Positions 16,037-22,973 of a stretch of 64,000 nt of DNA are shown piece by piece (position 1 is the stretch's first letter; each line of letters begins with the position of its first letter). The translations under genes were made by a program, and so were the position numbers. The DNA comes from Actinomadura rifamycini DSM 43936. Lineage in GTDB: Bacteria > Actinomycetota > Actinomycetes > Streptosporangiales > Streptosporangiaceae. Where the stretch lies: NCBI RefSeq assembly GCF_000425065.1, contig NZ_AULB01000003.1, forward strand, positions 558,001 to 622,000, in the 5' to 3' direction. The notes below the pieces were generated by a model. It was not told the origin of the DNA, did not search any database, and saw nothing but the letters and a program-made list of their open reading frames with translations.

Positions 16037-16882
16037 ATGTCCACCATTGAACGCACAACAAACAAGCGTCGACGCTGGCCCGCCTGGTCGGGTTCGATCT
16101 CAGAACTTCGTCGAATAAGTGTGATATTTGAAGGCCTGTGTGAAGCACGCAGGGCCGCTTTCTTGGCTGCATTCGACAACGAGACCCTTGAAATATTGGA
16201 AAATATAGACGACGCCATTGAACGCGATGTCAAACAACACACGAGAGCGCGTCAGCGAGAGGAGATAACACGGTCCCTTCTCGTGATAGCGACGATCGTA
16301 GACGGCGATGACAAGGTAGCAGGCCCCGTAGCCGAGATTCTGGAAGAAATAGATCGCCGCACAGTTCAGACAGTTGCTTTTTCACTGAAAAGTGCCAGCC
16401 ATGAACTTCGAAGAGAAGATGTGTCAATCACGTTTACTCGTTCCGAGACATCCTGGCGTTCAGGCGTTTCTTTGGAAGTACAATCCACCGATCAAGGCTG
16501 GGGACGTCAAGTATTTGCCGGCCTCAGTGAGGAGATCGAAAAGGGAGTTCCAGCTTGGTCGTGGGTGCAGACGACCGGCGGGAGCATCGTCATATTTACG
16601 CTTATGTGCGCCTCCCTTATTGCCGGATCGTCTCTGTGTCTAATTCCGATCATTTGGCCTCCCAAAGAAGTTTCGCAGGTACTTGCCATCTCAATAGGAA
16701 TATCATTGATGTCCGTTTACCCAAGCATGTTCCTGTCGGGACACAAGGTTCGCACTTGGCTATGCCCGCAATTCGAACTGCTAGGGGAAACCGGTGGAGC
16801 TTCGCAAGTCAGGCGCCTGACATTCTTGACGACAATTGCCATTCCTATTCCGATCGGAATTCTCATCAATCTGATCACCTGA
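16037..16882 (+). CDS. Low-GC cargo membrane protein, 281 aa
   Basis: The start is ATG 16037 with GGGAGA eight bases upstream. The N-terminus is basic (KRRRWP), residues about 20-180 are soluble and helix-rich, with an acidic segment TLEILENIDDAIERD and a beta segment carrying charged repeats, and the C-terminal third has three hydrophobic helices (GGSIVIFTLMCASLIAG, VLAISIGISLMSVYPSMF, LTFLTTIAIPIPIGILI). Codon use is much less GC-biased than in neighbours, which indicates recent transfer. The layout (cytosolic sensor-like part plus terminal membrane helices, next to attL and a methyltransferase) is compatible with a membrane effector of a defence or exclusion system, but no family is recognised. 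Confidence 0.75.
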   Translation: MSTIERTTNKRRRWPAWSGSISELRRISVIFEGLCEARRAAFLAAFDNETLEILENIDDAIERDVKQHTRARQREEITRSLLVIATIVDGDDKVAGPVAEILEEIDRRTVQTVAFSLKSASHELRREDVSITFTRSETSWRSGVSLEVQSTDQGWGRQVFAGLSEEIEKGVPAWSWVQTTGGSIVIFTLMCASLIAGSSLCLIPIIWPPKEVSQVLAISIGISLMSVYPSMFLSGHKVRTWLCPQFELLGETGGASQVRRLTFLTTIAIPIPIGILINLIT

Positions 16883-17264
16883 AGCGGTTCCTGTGTGCGC
16901 AAGATGCCCGTACGGCTTGAGATTTAATGAAGAAGACGTGGAGCTGGGCACGCCCGCCTGTCGACATTACTAGTCGTGAAGCTTCAACGATGCCACTGCA
17001 AGTCGACAGGGGAACCAGCGGCGCGAGCATGACGAACTCACCCCTTGGCCTGAGCCACTCTTCGAGCTGCCCGCTCCCATCCCTGCGCCACCCGTCCGAG
17101 ACTGTCGCGCACCTGCTGTCGATGCCTTGACGAGGCCAGGGGTGACGGCAGCGATTGCGGGCCCAACTTGCTGCCTACCCCGATGATCTACCGAGGGCGC
17201 GCCACCTCTGATCGTTGCCCACGATAGGCTGGACCGCGCCTGTGTAATAGGAGAAACTTGGAGC
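16883..17264. other. Intergenic, no feature seen
   Basis: 382 bp between the two cargo genes. There is no ORF with coding bias on either strand and no strong hairpin; a promoter for the methyltransferase gene may lie just upstream of 17265, where AGGAGA precedes the start. Confidence 0.4.
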
Positions 17265-18098
17265 ATGGCCAAGCTCACCATGACATCAAGCCGATGGGAC
17301 GAACTCACCGCGCTGCTGGAGGATGAGCAGAGACTCCAGGTCGAATACCCCAAGGTGGCCGAGTACCTGGACATGGCCGCACGGCTAGCGGGCACCGGCG
17401 ACGCGCAGGCCGACGCACAGTTCGACTTGCGCTTTGTTCACTACATGACCGGCGGAAGCACCGTAAGCGCGAACCCGTACTGGGACATCGTGGAACCGCT
17501 AGTGACCCAACATGATGGCCGACGAGTAGTGAATGGTGGCCAGCCACAAGGAAGCGCGCGCCTCGCTTTTGCGCAGACACTATTGCAGGCAACCTACGCA
17601 TACGCGATACCCGCCCCAGAAACAATCGAATGGATGGCACGTCTCTGTTCCGGCCTCCCCATCGTGGAACTCGGAGCCGGACGGGGGTATTGGGCTGCAC
17701 AGTTGGCCAACTCCGGGCTCACCGTGGACGCGTACGACTCCGAGCCGCCCAACAAGACGAAGAACGTCTCATTCCCCGGGACGGCTGGCCAAGTAGACGT
17801 CTGGCATCCGGTAGGAGATTTGGCCGAGTTTGCAACCAATATCCACCCGGCGAACTACGTACTGTTCCTCTGCTGGCCTCCCGGCTGGGGAGACCCAATG
17901 TCTTCCGAGGCACTCACACTGTTTGAAGAATCCGGAGGCGAGCGACTCATCTACATCGGAGAGCCTAAAGGCGGTAAGACAGGCAACGATGCCTTCTTTG
18001 ACGCCCTATCAGCTCGCTGGACAGTAGACTCGACAGACCAAAATTTCGTCTCGTGGTGGACAGACGCGGACATCGCACAGGCGTGGGTTAGAAACTGA
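17265..18098 (+). CDS. Class I SAM-dependent methyltransferase-like protein
   Basis: A 277-aa protein. Residues about 130-145 read VELGAGRGYWAAQL, a typical motif I for SAM binding, followed by DAYDSEPP (acidic end of strand 2). LFLCWPPGW further on resembles the (D/N)PP(Y/W) motif IV of amino-methyltransferases, here CWPP. The N-terminal 120 residues are helical and may recognise the substrate. Composition is lower in GC than the transfer genes, so this belongs with the cargo. A bidirectional terminator separates it from the convergent GntR gene. Substrate (nucleic acid, protein or small molecule) cannot be told. Confidence 0.8.
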   Translation: MAKLTMTSSRWDELTALLEDEQRLQVEYPKVAEYLDMAARLAGTGDAQADAQFDLRFVHYMTGGSTVSANPYWDIVEPLVTQHDGRRVVNGGQPQGSARLAFAQTLLQATYAYAIPAPETIEWMARLCSGLPIVELGAGRGYWAAQLANSGLTVDAYDSEPPNKTKNVSFPGTAGQVDVWHPVGDLAEFATNIHPANYVLFLCWPPGWGDPMSSEALTLFEESGGERLIYIGEPKGGKTGNDAFFDALSARWTVDSTDQNFVSWWTDADIAQAWVRN

Positions 18099-18110
18099 TC
18101 CTGGACACAA

Positions 18111-18143
18111 AAAGGGGGCGCCGAACTGTTCGGCGCCCCCTTT
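18111..18143. terminator. Bidirectional terminator between methyltransferase and GntR genes
   Basis: AAAGGGGGCGCCGAA (18111-18125) pairs perfectly with TTCGGCGCCCCCTTT (18129-18143) around a 3-nt loop; A and T ends flank the stem on both strands. Confidence 0.85.
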
Positions 18144-18151
18144 GCTGTCCC

Positions 18152-18817
18152 CTACTTGAGGGCCATCCGGAACACGAACGCGTCGTACCGGTCCCTCGGG
18201 TACGACACGTCAGAGATCATGACGATGCGATCGTCAGCGGCGATGAACCGCTGGTGGACCGTCTTGACGAGATCGCCGGGCGTGGTCCGGAGCCACTCAG
18301 CGTGCACCGCCGACGGCAGCTTGTCGGAGATCGTCTCTTCCAGGAACGCGGCCCCGGAGATGTCGACGACGTCCAGCGGGTGGTAGGTGTCTGAGATCGA
18401 GATCGGCCGCCCGCCCTCGGTGGTTCGCGTGAGGACGTGACTGATCTCCTCGCCGGCCGAGATGCCGAGAGCCTCCGCGAGTTCGTTCGTTGCGGGGAGC
18501 TGCTGGACCTCACGTTCCACTCGGACCTGCTGATCGGTCTCGTTCTGGAACGAGCGCTCCGCGGTCTCCAACTGGCGCTCCGGCGACACCCGGATGAGGT
18601 TGGGGCGGTCAGCGACGAAGATGCCCCGGCGCCGTACGGACCGGGTGAGTCCCTGGCTCTGGAGGAGTTCGAGGGCCTTCCGGACCACGATGTCCGAGAC
18701 CCCGTTCTGCTGAGCGATCTCGGCATAGCTCGGAAGTTGCGTACCGGGTGCGAGTTTCCCGTCGCGGATGCGTCGTGCGTACTCGCCCGCGATGCGGACG
18801 TAGGCCGGTTCTGCCAC
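18152..18817 (-). CDS. GntR/HutC-family repressor (KorSA-like)
   Basis: A 221-aa protein: winged helix at about 5-70 (YVRIAGEYARRIRDGKLAPG, PSYAEIAQQNGVS, then VRRRGIFVA) and a UTRA ligand-binding fold at about 85-221 ending VFRMALK. The GTG at 18817 is chosen because the homologous region begins AEPAYVRIA and no ATG is available; GAAGGGG lies upstream at a long spacing. In pSAM2-type elements the GntR protein KorSA represses transfer and replication functions and its own gene. Four palindromic sites sit 45-100 bp upstream of this start, between it and the rightward genes, which supports the same role. The UTRA effector is unknown. Confidence 0.9.
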   Translation of the reverse strand: MAEPAYVRIAGEYARRIRDGKLAPGTQLPSYAEIAQQNGVSDIVVRKALELLQSQGLTRSVRRRGIFVADRPNLIRVSPERQLETAERSFQNETDQQVRVEREVQQLPATNELAEALGISAGEEISHVLTRTTEGGRPISISDTYHPLDVVDISGAAFLEETISDKLPSAVHAEWLRTTPGDLVKTVHQRFIAADDRIVMISDVSYPRDRYDAFVFRMALK

Positions 18818-18861
18818 TGCGCGATCAACCCCTTCGAGTGCTTCGGTGGCGTCTCCACCAG

Positions 18862-18916
18862 CGTATACGCAGCATCGTATACCTAGGACTTGTGCGTATA
18901 CGAAGTTACGTATACG
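18862..18916. promoter_or_regulatory. Four palindromic operators for the GntR repressor
   Basis: CGTATACG occurs at 18862-18869, 18895-18902 and 18909-18916, with a one-base variant CGTATACC at 18876-18883. Starts are 14, 19 and 14 bp apart, so the sites form two equal pairs arranged symmetrically. The 8-mer is a perfect palindrome as expected for a GntR dimer, and the block lies in the divergent region between the repressor and the transfer operon. Confidence 0.8.
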
Positions 18917-19177
18917 CTGCCCCCTGTGACCCACCCCGTCCGGGTGAGTCCCTCGCAGTACGTAGACGTCACAACTGAACACGGCATCGCTGGTCGGAGC
19001 CCTGGTGTGTCTGGGTTGACGAGTCACGAGGTCCCTGGATCGGTGCTGGTCAGGCGATGCCCTCTCGTTTCGTAGCGCTTGCGCTGCCTGTCCTGTGCAG
19101 GTCGTCGGCTCGGTGATCCGGGCGCGTCGGTCCGTGCGGGGCGGGGAAGGCAAGAGCCACCCCTGGAGGGTCCACTC
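18917..19177 (+). other. Leader region of the rightward transfer genes
   Basis: 261 bp between the operators and the first rightward gene. No coding bias is seen. It likely holds the promoter and 5' leader of the transfer/spread genes; TGGAGGG near 19164 is the Shine-Dalgarno of the next gene. Confidence 0.45.
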
Positions 19178-19555
19178 ATGCGGCACAACGGTCAGCCGGT
19201 CATCCTCGCCAGCAAGCTGCCCCCGAACCTGATCAGCCTTTCGGAACGCAGTTGCGCGCTCGTTGCGTGCCCGTCCTGCGGTGCCTGGAAGTCGATCAAG
19301 CGCGGCATGATCTCCGCGCACCGCGGCCCGCACGTGCCGGGCGCGGACGCGTGGCCGGCCGAGTTCCGGCCGTCGCCGCCGCGGTGCCCGGGAAGCGGGC
19401 ATCGGGTTCGGGTCGACCTCACGGTCGACGAGCACCGTGAACGGCTCGCGGAGGCGTGCCGCGATGCCGGTCGCCGCCGCGGCACGAAGGTGATGCCGCG
19501 TCCCAAGCCCCCGGTCGCTCCGCCGGTGACGCGCTTGGCCGCTGCACGGACCTGA
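19178..19555 (+). CDS. Small zinc-ribbon-like AICE protein
   Basis: 125 aa starting at ATG 19178 with TGGAGGG in front. A C-P-S-C-G pair near residue 32 and RCPGSGH near 70 could form a zinc site; the C-terminus is basic and Pro-rich (PRPKPPVAPP). It is the first gene rightward of the KorSA-like operators. Function unknown. Confidence 0.75.
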   Translation: MRHNGQPVILASKLPPNLISLSERSCALVACPSCGAWKSIKRGMISAHRGPHVPGADAWPAEFRPSPPRCPGSGHRVRVDLTVDEHRERLAEACRDAGRRRGTKVMPRPKPPVAPPVTRLAAART

Positions 19556-19575
19556 GCGCTTCCGCCCCCGTTCTT

Positions 19576-19609
19576 CGGCGCCCCCGCCTGCACGACGGCG
19601 GGGGCGCCG
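19576..19609 (+). terminator. GC-rich hairpin
   Basis: CGGCGCCCCCGCC (19576-19588) pairs perfectly with GGCGGGGGCGCCG (19597-19609); 8-nt loop. No T run. Confidence 0.6.
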
Positions 19610-19672
19610 TCGTCTGTCCGTCCACCCATGCCCGGCCCGGCCGGGCGGGGAGAGAGAGGAGCAACGAACCCG

Positions 19673-20248
19673 ATGATGTTCCGTTTCCACGACGCCCACG
19701 ACTGTGAACGCGCGTCGGACGGTGTGAGCAGGTACGGCGTGTACCTGCGGCAGAACGTGAGCCGGTTCGCCGACTGGGACGACCTGGTGACCACGGACCC
19801 GGCGATGTTCGCGCGGGCCGCGTGGCAGGTCGCGACGTCGCCGGTGATGGCGCCGCCGTACCTGGACTGGACGGCCGAGCGCGTCCAGTCGGTGACGCCG
19901 GCGCTCAGCGAGCACGACGAGTCGCTGATCGCGCAGGTTCAGGTGGCGGTGCCGCGCCCGGCCGCGCTGGCCGAGGTGCGGGGATTCGCCGAGTGGGCCC
20001 GCGGCAACTGCCGCAACCCCGGCTACCACACCCCCTACGACGACGCGGTGGCGCGGCGCCCGGCGATGCTGACCAGCACGACGCTGGTGTTCGCGATCGA
20101 GCCGGGCGAGTTGTACCGGCCGCAGGACGCGCCGGAGCTGACCGTTCGGGACGCCAAGCGGGCGGTGAAGCGGCTGGCCGCGCTGCTGGACGAGCGGGTG
20201 GCCCCGATCGTGGCCGCCCTCGACGCCCCGGTCGGGGCGGCGCGGTGA
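19673..20248 (+). CDS. AICE hypothetical protein, 191 aa
   Basis: The start is the first of two ATG codons at 19673, with GAGAGGAG upstream. It is a soluble, helix-rich protein with many Trp/Tyr (NVSRFADWDDLV, PPYLDWTAERV, FAEWARGN); no known domain is recognised. The stop overlaps the next GTG start by four bases, so it is co-translated with the 74-aa protein that follows. Confidence 0.75.
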   Translation: MMFRFHDAHDCERASDGVSRYGVYLRQNVSRFADWDDLVTTDPAMFARAAWQVATSPVMAPPYLDWTAERVQSVTPALSEHDESLIAQVQVAVPRPAALAEVRGFAEWARGNCRNPGYHTPYDDAVARRPAMLTSTTLVFAIEPGELYRPQDAPELTVRDAKRAVKRLAALLDERVAPIVAALDAPVGAAR

Positions 20249-20469
20249 GCGGTCCGCGGCTGCGTCTGGTCAAGGTCCGTCTGTCCGGCGACGCCGACGA
20301 CGTGACCGAGCTGGCCGAGCTGCTGGCCGGGTTGACCGGTGATGGTTGCGCGGTCGGCTCCCCGTCGGCGCCCTACGCCAACCGGCGTGACGACGGGGTC
20401 CGCCGTTACCTCGACGTCGTCCTGACCGGCCCCGCCCCGGACGACTCCACCGACCCCGAATCCACGTAG
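20245..20469 (+). CDS. Small AICE protein, 74 aa
   Basis: The GTG at 20245 overlaps the preceding TGA (GTGA). The protein starts VSGPRLRLVKVRLSGDADDV, a beta strand then a helix ELAELLAGL, then PYANRRDDGVRRYLDVVLTG, consistent with a small alpha/beta fold. It resembles short conserved AICE proteins that often accompany spread genes; function unknown. Confidence 0.7.
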   Translation: MSGPRLRLVKVRLSGDADDVTELAELLAGLTGDGCAVGSPSAPYANRRDDGVRRYLDVVLTGPAPDDSTDPEST

Positions 20470-20479
20470 TACGTGCGGA

Positions 20480-20517
20480 CCCGGGACGCCGACGCCGGCA
20501 AGCAGTGACGTCCCGGG
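20480..20517 (+). terminator. Weak hairpin
   Basis: CCCGGGACG (20480-20488) pairs with CGTCCCGGG (20509-20517), leaving a 20-nt loop that can fold further. Confidence 0.45.
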
Positions 20518-20546
20518 GCCCCTCCTTCAGGAAGGAACCTCCCACG

Positions 20547-20651
20547 ATGGCCGACAAGCCCGCGAACGACAAGTCCATCACCTGGCCCAACGGCGAGCCC
20601 AAGTGCGTCCGGGACGCCTACGACGCCATGTCCAGCAAGAAGAAGAAGTAG
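20547..20651 (+). CDS. 34-aa lysine-tailed microprotein
   Basis: ATG 20547 follows AGGAAGGA at a good spacing. The peptide is hydrophilic: it begins MADKPANDKSITWPNGEP, has one Cys and ends SSKKKK before TAG. The codons are GC3-rich and the gene lies alone between two hairpins, so it is probably expressed. No family is recognised. Confidence 0.6.
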   Translation: MADKPANDKSITWPNGEPKCVRDAYDAMSSKKKK

Positions 20652-20670
20652 CCCGCCCCCTCACCCCCGA

Positions 20671-20716
20671 GCGGCCCCGGCTCCGGTCCCGACCATGCGG
20701 GACGGGCCGGGGCCGC
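20671..20716 (+). terminator. GC-rich hairpin
   Basis: GCGGCCCCGG (20671-20680) pairs with CCGGGGCCGC (20707-20716); an inner GTCCCG/CGGGAC stem extends it. Confidence 0.6.
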
Positions 20717-20741
20717 CGCGCGCTGGAAGGAAGACGCCCTC

Positions 20742-20930
20742 ATGTCGATCTCCTACGCCCGGCCGCGTCCCGCCGTCCGGCGGGCGGCCCCGGCCAAGCA
20801 CTGCCCGAGCTGCCGCACGCTGCTGGACGGCGGCCCGGTCCTGTTCCGCTGCCCCTGCTGCCAGCGCGCGGTGCAGGCCGCCGACGTGCCCAGCGAGGTG
20901 CCCGCCCGCCGCCCGGCGGTGACCGCGTGA
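20742..20930 (+). CDS. 62-aa zinc-ribbon protein
   Basis: GGAAGGA precedes ATG 20742. Two CxxC pairs (HCPSCRTLL and FRCPCCQRA), about 17 residues apart, form a zinc-ribbon pattern. The stop overlaps the GTG of the next gene (GTGA). Confidence 0.75.
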   Translation: MSISYARPRPAVRRAAPAKHCPSCRTLLDGGPVLFRCPCCQRAVQAADVPSEVPARRPAVTA

Positions 20931-21229
20931 CCGCCCCGGCCGACACCCGCCCCCGCCCGGCCACTGGCCAGACCACCGGCCGGGCCGGGGGCGCGGCGGG
21001 GTACTACGTGGCGGTGCGGACCGGGGAACGGCTCGGCCGCACCGCGCTGGCCCTGGGCCCGTTCTCCTGCCCCGACGCTGCGCTGGCCGAGGTCGACCGG
21101 GTTCGCCGGTTCGTCGCCGACCGGTTCGGCGACGGCGGGTGGTGGGGGTTCGACACCGCCCGCGTCCCGGCGCGGCCCGGTCGGCCGCTGCCCGCGGGGA
21201 CGCTTAACGACGTGCTGTCGGCCGGGTAG
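20927..21229 (+). CDS. AICE hypothetical protein, 100 aa
   Basis: GTG start overlapping the zinc-ribbon stop by four bases. After a Pro/Gly-rich lead the segment YYVAVRTGERLGRTALALGPF is followed by a helix and GWWGFDTARV. It looks like a small alpha/beta domain of unknown function that is co-translated with its upstream neighbour. Confidence 0.7.
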   Translation: MTAPADTRPRPATGQTTGRAGGAAGYYVAVRTGERLGRTALALGPFSCPDAALAEVDRVRRFVADRFGDGGWWGFDTARVPARPGRPLPAGTLNDVLSAG

Positions 21230-21235
21230 GCCGCG

Positions 21236-21616
21236 ATGGCGCGCCGCAGTAACGCCGTGTTCTTCGACCCGTGCGGGACCCGGTACGGCATCCCGACCTA
21301 CCCGTGGCGGATGGCGCCGCCGCACCTGGCCACCCGCCGCCAGCTCGCCGCCGCCGGGCTCCGCCCCGGCGGGCAGGACGTCGCCGCGCAAGTGCTGTGG
21401 CGCCGGTGGCGCGGGCTCGGGGTGGCCTACCTCTACGACACCCGTCGCGCCCTGCCCAAGCGCGTCCCGTCTGCTGCGCAGCGGGCCGCGCTGGCCAAGG
21501 CGCTGGCCGCGCGGCGCACCTGCCCGCGCTGCCGCACCGACGTCGGCTACGTCCTGCCGCGGCGGCTGGGCTGCTGCCTGGAGTGCGCGAGCGATTGGGA
21601 ACGCGCCGCCGCGTGA
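21236..21616 (+). CDS. RRQRL-motif zinc-binding AICE protein
   Basis: 126 aa. It contains ATRRQLAAAGLRPGG, then a basic central helix region (VLWRRWRGL, YLYDTRRALPKR) and a C-terminal zinc pattern CPRC-x(12)-CCLEC. This combination is typical of the RRQRL-motif zinc-binding proteins found almost only in actinobacterial integrative elements. Its role in the AICE is unknown; the basic surface suggests nucleic-acid contact. Confidence 0.85.
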   Translation: MARRSNAVFFDPCGTRYGIPTYPWRMAPPHLATRRQLAAAGLRPGGQDVAAQVLWRRWRGLGVAYLYDTRRALPKRVPSAAQRAALAKALAARRTCPRCRTDVGYVLPRRLGCCLECASDWERAAA

Positions 21617-21707
21617 TCTGCGGTTCTGCCCGGCTCCGGAACGCATGCGTCCGGGGCGGGACAGAGCTTCAGACCTGTCCATCTCCCCTTGAACGAAAGG
21701 CATCGTC

Positions 21708-22016
21708 ATGGCCGCCAACCCGACCACCGCCACCGCTGCCCCGGTCGTCGTCTCCGGCTCCGGATACGGGCAGTGGGTGCTGCCCGAGGACGGGATCGTC
21801 GACGAGATCGCGATCGAGATCGCCGCCGCCGGAACCCGCCCGGTCGCCCTCACCTCCACCGAGCGGGTGCTAGCCGCGGCCCGCATCCTCGCCGCCGGCG
21901 GCACCCGCAACGACATCGCCGCCCGGCTCCACGTGTCCGGCACGACCGCCGCGACCCTCGCCCGCCAGGCCCGCGCCGTCCAGCACGACGGCGACGGCGC
22001 CCGCCGGGCCGCCTGA
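21708..22016 (+). CDS. 102-aa HTH-like protein
   Basis: GAAAGG lies before ATG 21708. The C-terminal half (STERVLAAARILAAGGTRNDIAARLHVSG split over a helix, turn and recognition helix) reads as a helix-turn-helix of the kind that senses repeats or controls small operons. It could be a regulator of the transfer genes. Confidence 0.7.
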   Translation: MAANPTTATAAPVVVSGSGYGQWVLPEDGIVDEIAIEIAAAGTRPVALTSTERVLAAARILAAGGTRNDIAARLHVSGTTAATLARQARAVQHDGDGARRAA

Positions 22017-22046
22017 CCCGTCCCTCCCCTTGCAAAGGAGCCGTTC

Positions 22047-22607
22047 ATGACCGAATCCCCCGCCCCCCTCACGCTGATCGGTGGCACCGCCGCCGCTGAC
22101 GCCGCCGACCTGGAGTTGCTGCACCGGCAGGCGCGGCGGCACCGCATCGTCCGCGGCGGGCTCGCCGCCGGGTTCGCGCTGATCTCCACCGCGCTGGCCG
22201 CGCCCGGCATCGCGGCTGCGCCGCCCTGGTTGCTGGCCGCGGTGCTGCTGGTGGTGCTGGCCGTGGTCGGCGCCGTCCGGCTCGTCCAGGAGGCCGCGCA
22301 CTGGCTCCGCGCCCGCTACCTGCCGGTCGTGCCGGGCCCGTGGCGGGTGTGGCGGTGGCGGATCGTGCGCCGCTGGTACGCCCCCGGCGCGGTCGTCTGG
22401 CGCGCCCGCGGCGCCGACGTCGCGCCCCTGCACGCCGGGCCGCTGTCGGTGCTGGGCTGGCACCACGACCCGGCATGCCGGGAACGGTGGGTGCTGGTCT
22501 ACGACGGCACCCCGCTGATGTCGGGCGGCGGCGCGCTGTGGCTGCCGCTGACCGGCCTCACCTCGACCCCGCCCGCCTCCCGGACCGGTGCGGGGGGTGG
22601 CCGCTGA
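22047..22607 (+). CDS. Two-helix membrane protein, 186 aa (possible spread protein)
   Basis: AAAGGAG precedes ATG 22047. Two adjacent hydrophobic helices (GLAAGFALISTALAAPG and PWLLAAVLLVVLAVVGAV) sit near residues 38-80, followed by an arginine/tryptophan-rich soluble part. The stop and the next ATG overlap (TGATG), so it is coupled to the 61-aa membrane protein. Small integral membrane proteins of this kind (Spd) support mycelial spreading in Streptomyces elements. Confidence 0.75.
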   Translation: MTESPAPLTLIGGTAAADAADLELLHRQARRHRIVRGGLAAGFALISTALAAPGIAAAPPWLLAAVLLVVLAVVGAVRLVQEAAHWLRARYLPVVPGPWRVWRWRIVRRWYAPGAVVWRARGADVAPLHAGPLSVLGWHHDPACRERWVLVYDGTPLMSGGGALWLPLTGLTSTPPASRTGAGGGR

Positions 22608-22792
22608 TGTGGGCCCGATGGTGGACCCGGCTGGCCCTGATCGACGTGCTGTTGCTGGCCGGGATCGCCGCCGCCGCGGTGTGGCTGGGGTGCCGGCACC
22701 TGACCGCGATGCGGCCCGCCGCGGCGGTGCTGCTGTCGGTGCTGGCCGCCGTCGCCGCGTTCAGCATGCTCGCCCGGCACCGGCGCCCCTGA
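22607..22792 (+). CDS. 61-aa membrane protein
   Basis: The ATG overlaps the previous TGA by one base. Two hydrophobic helices (ALIDVLLLAGIAAAAVWLG and AAAVLLSVLAAVAAFSML) make up most of the protein. A Spd-like partner of the preceding gene is likely. Confidence 0.7.
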   Translation: MWARWWTRLALIDVLLLAGIAAAAVWLGCRHLTAMRPAAAVLLSVLAAVAAFSMLARHRRP

Positions 22793-22825
22793 CCCTCGGG
22801 GGCCGCGTTTCCCTGTTCACCGATC

Positions 22826-22870
22826 CCGCACCCCGCCCCCGCACCGACCGGCCGCGGGGGCGGGGTGCGG
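22826..22870 (+). terminator. 17-bp perfect hairpin
   Basis: 22826-22842 (CCGCACCCCGCCCCCGC) is the exact complement of 22854-22870; 11-nt loop. It lies just upstream of the leader ORF of the DUF2637 gene. Confidence 0.75.
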
Positions 22871-22889
22871 TCGTTCGAAGGAGACCCTG

Positions 22890-22934
22890 ATGAACACCCA
22901 CCCCGCGCATGCGGGTGAGCGTTCACCGGCCTAG
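22890..22934 (+). other. 14-codon leader ORF ending in amber, in frame with the DUF2637 gene
   Basis: GAAGGAGA stands at ideal distance before ATG 22890. The reading frame runs MNTHPAHAGERSPA and stops at TAG 22932-22934. The same frame then continues PEAFTAFTGDRRSVNG into the DUF2637 protein. This looks like the true start of that gene interrupted by one nonsense codon (CAG to TAG would explain it), or a translated leader. Confidence 0.65.
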
Positions 22935-22973
22935 CCCGAGGCGTTCACCGCGTTCACGGGCGACCGGCGTTCG

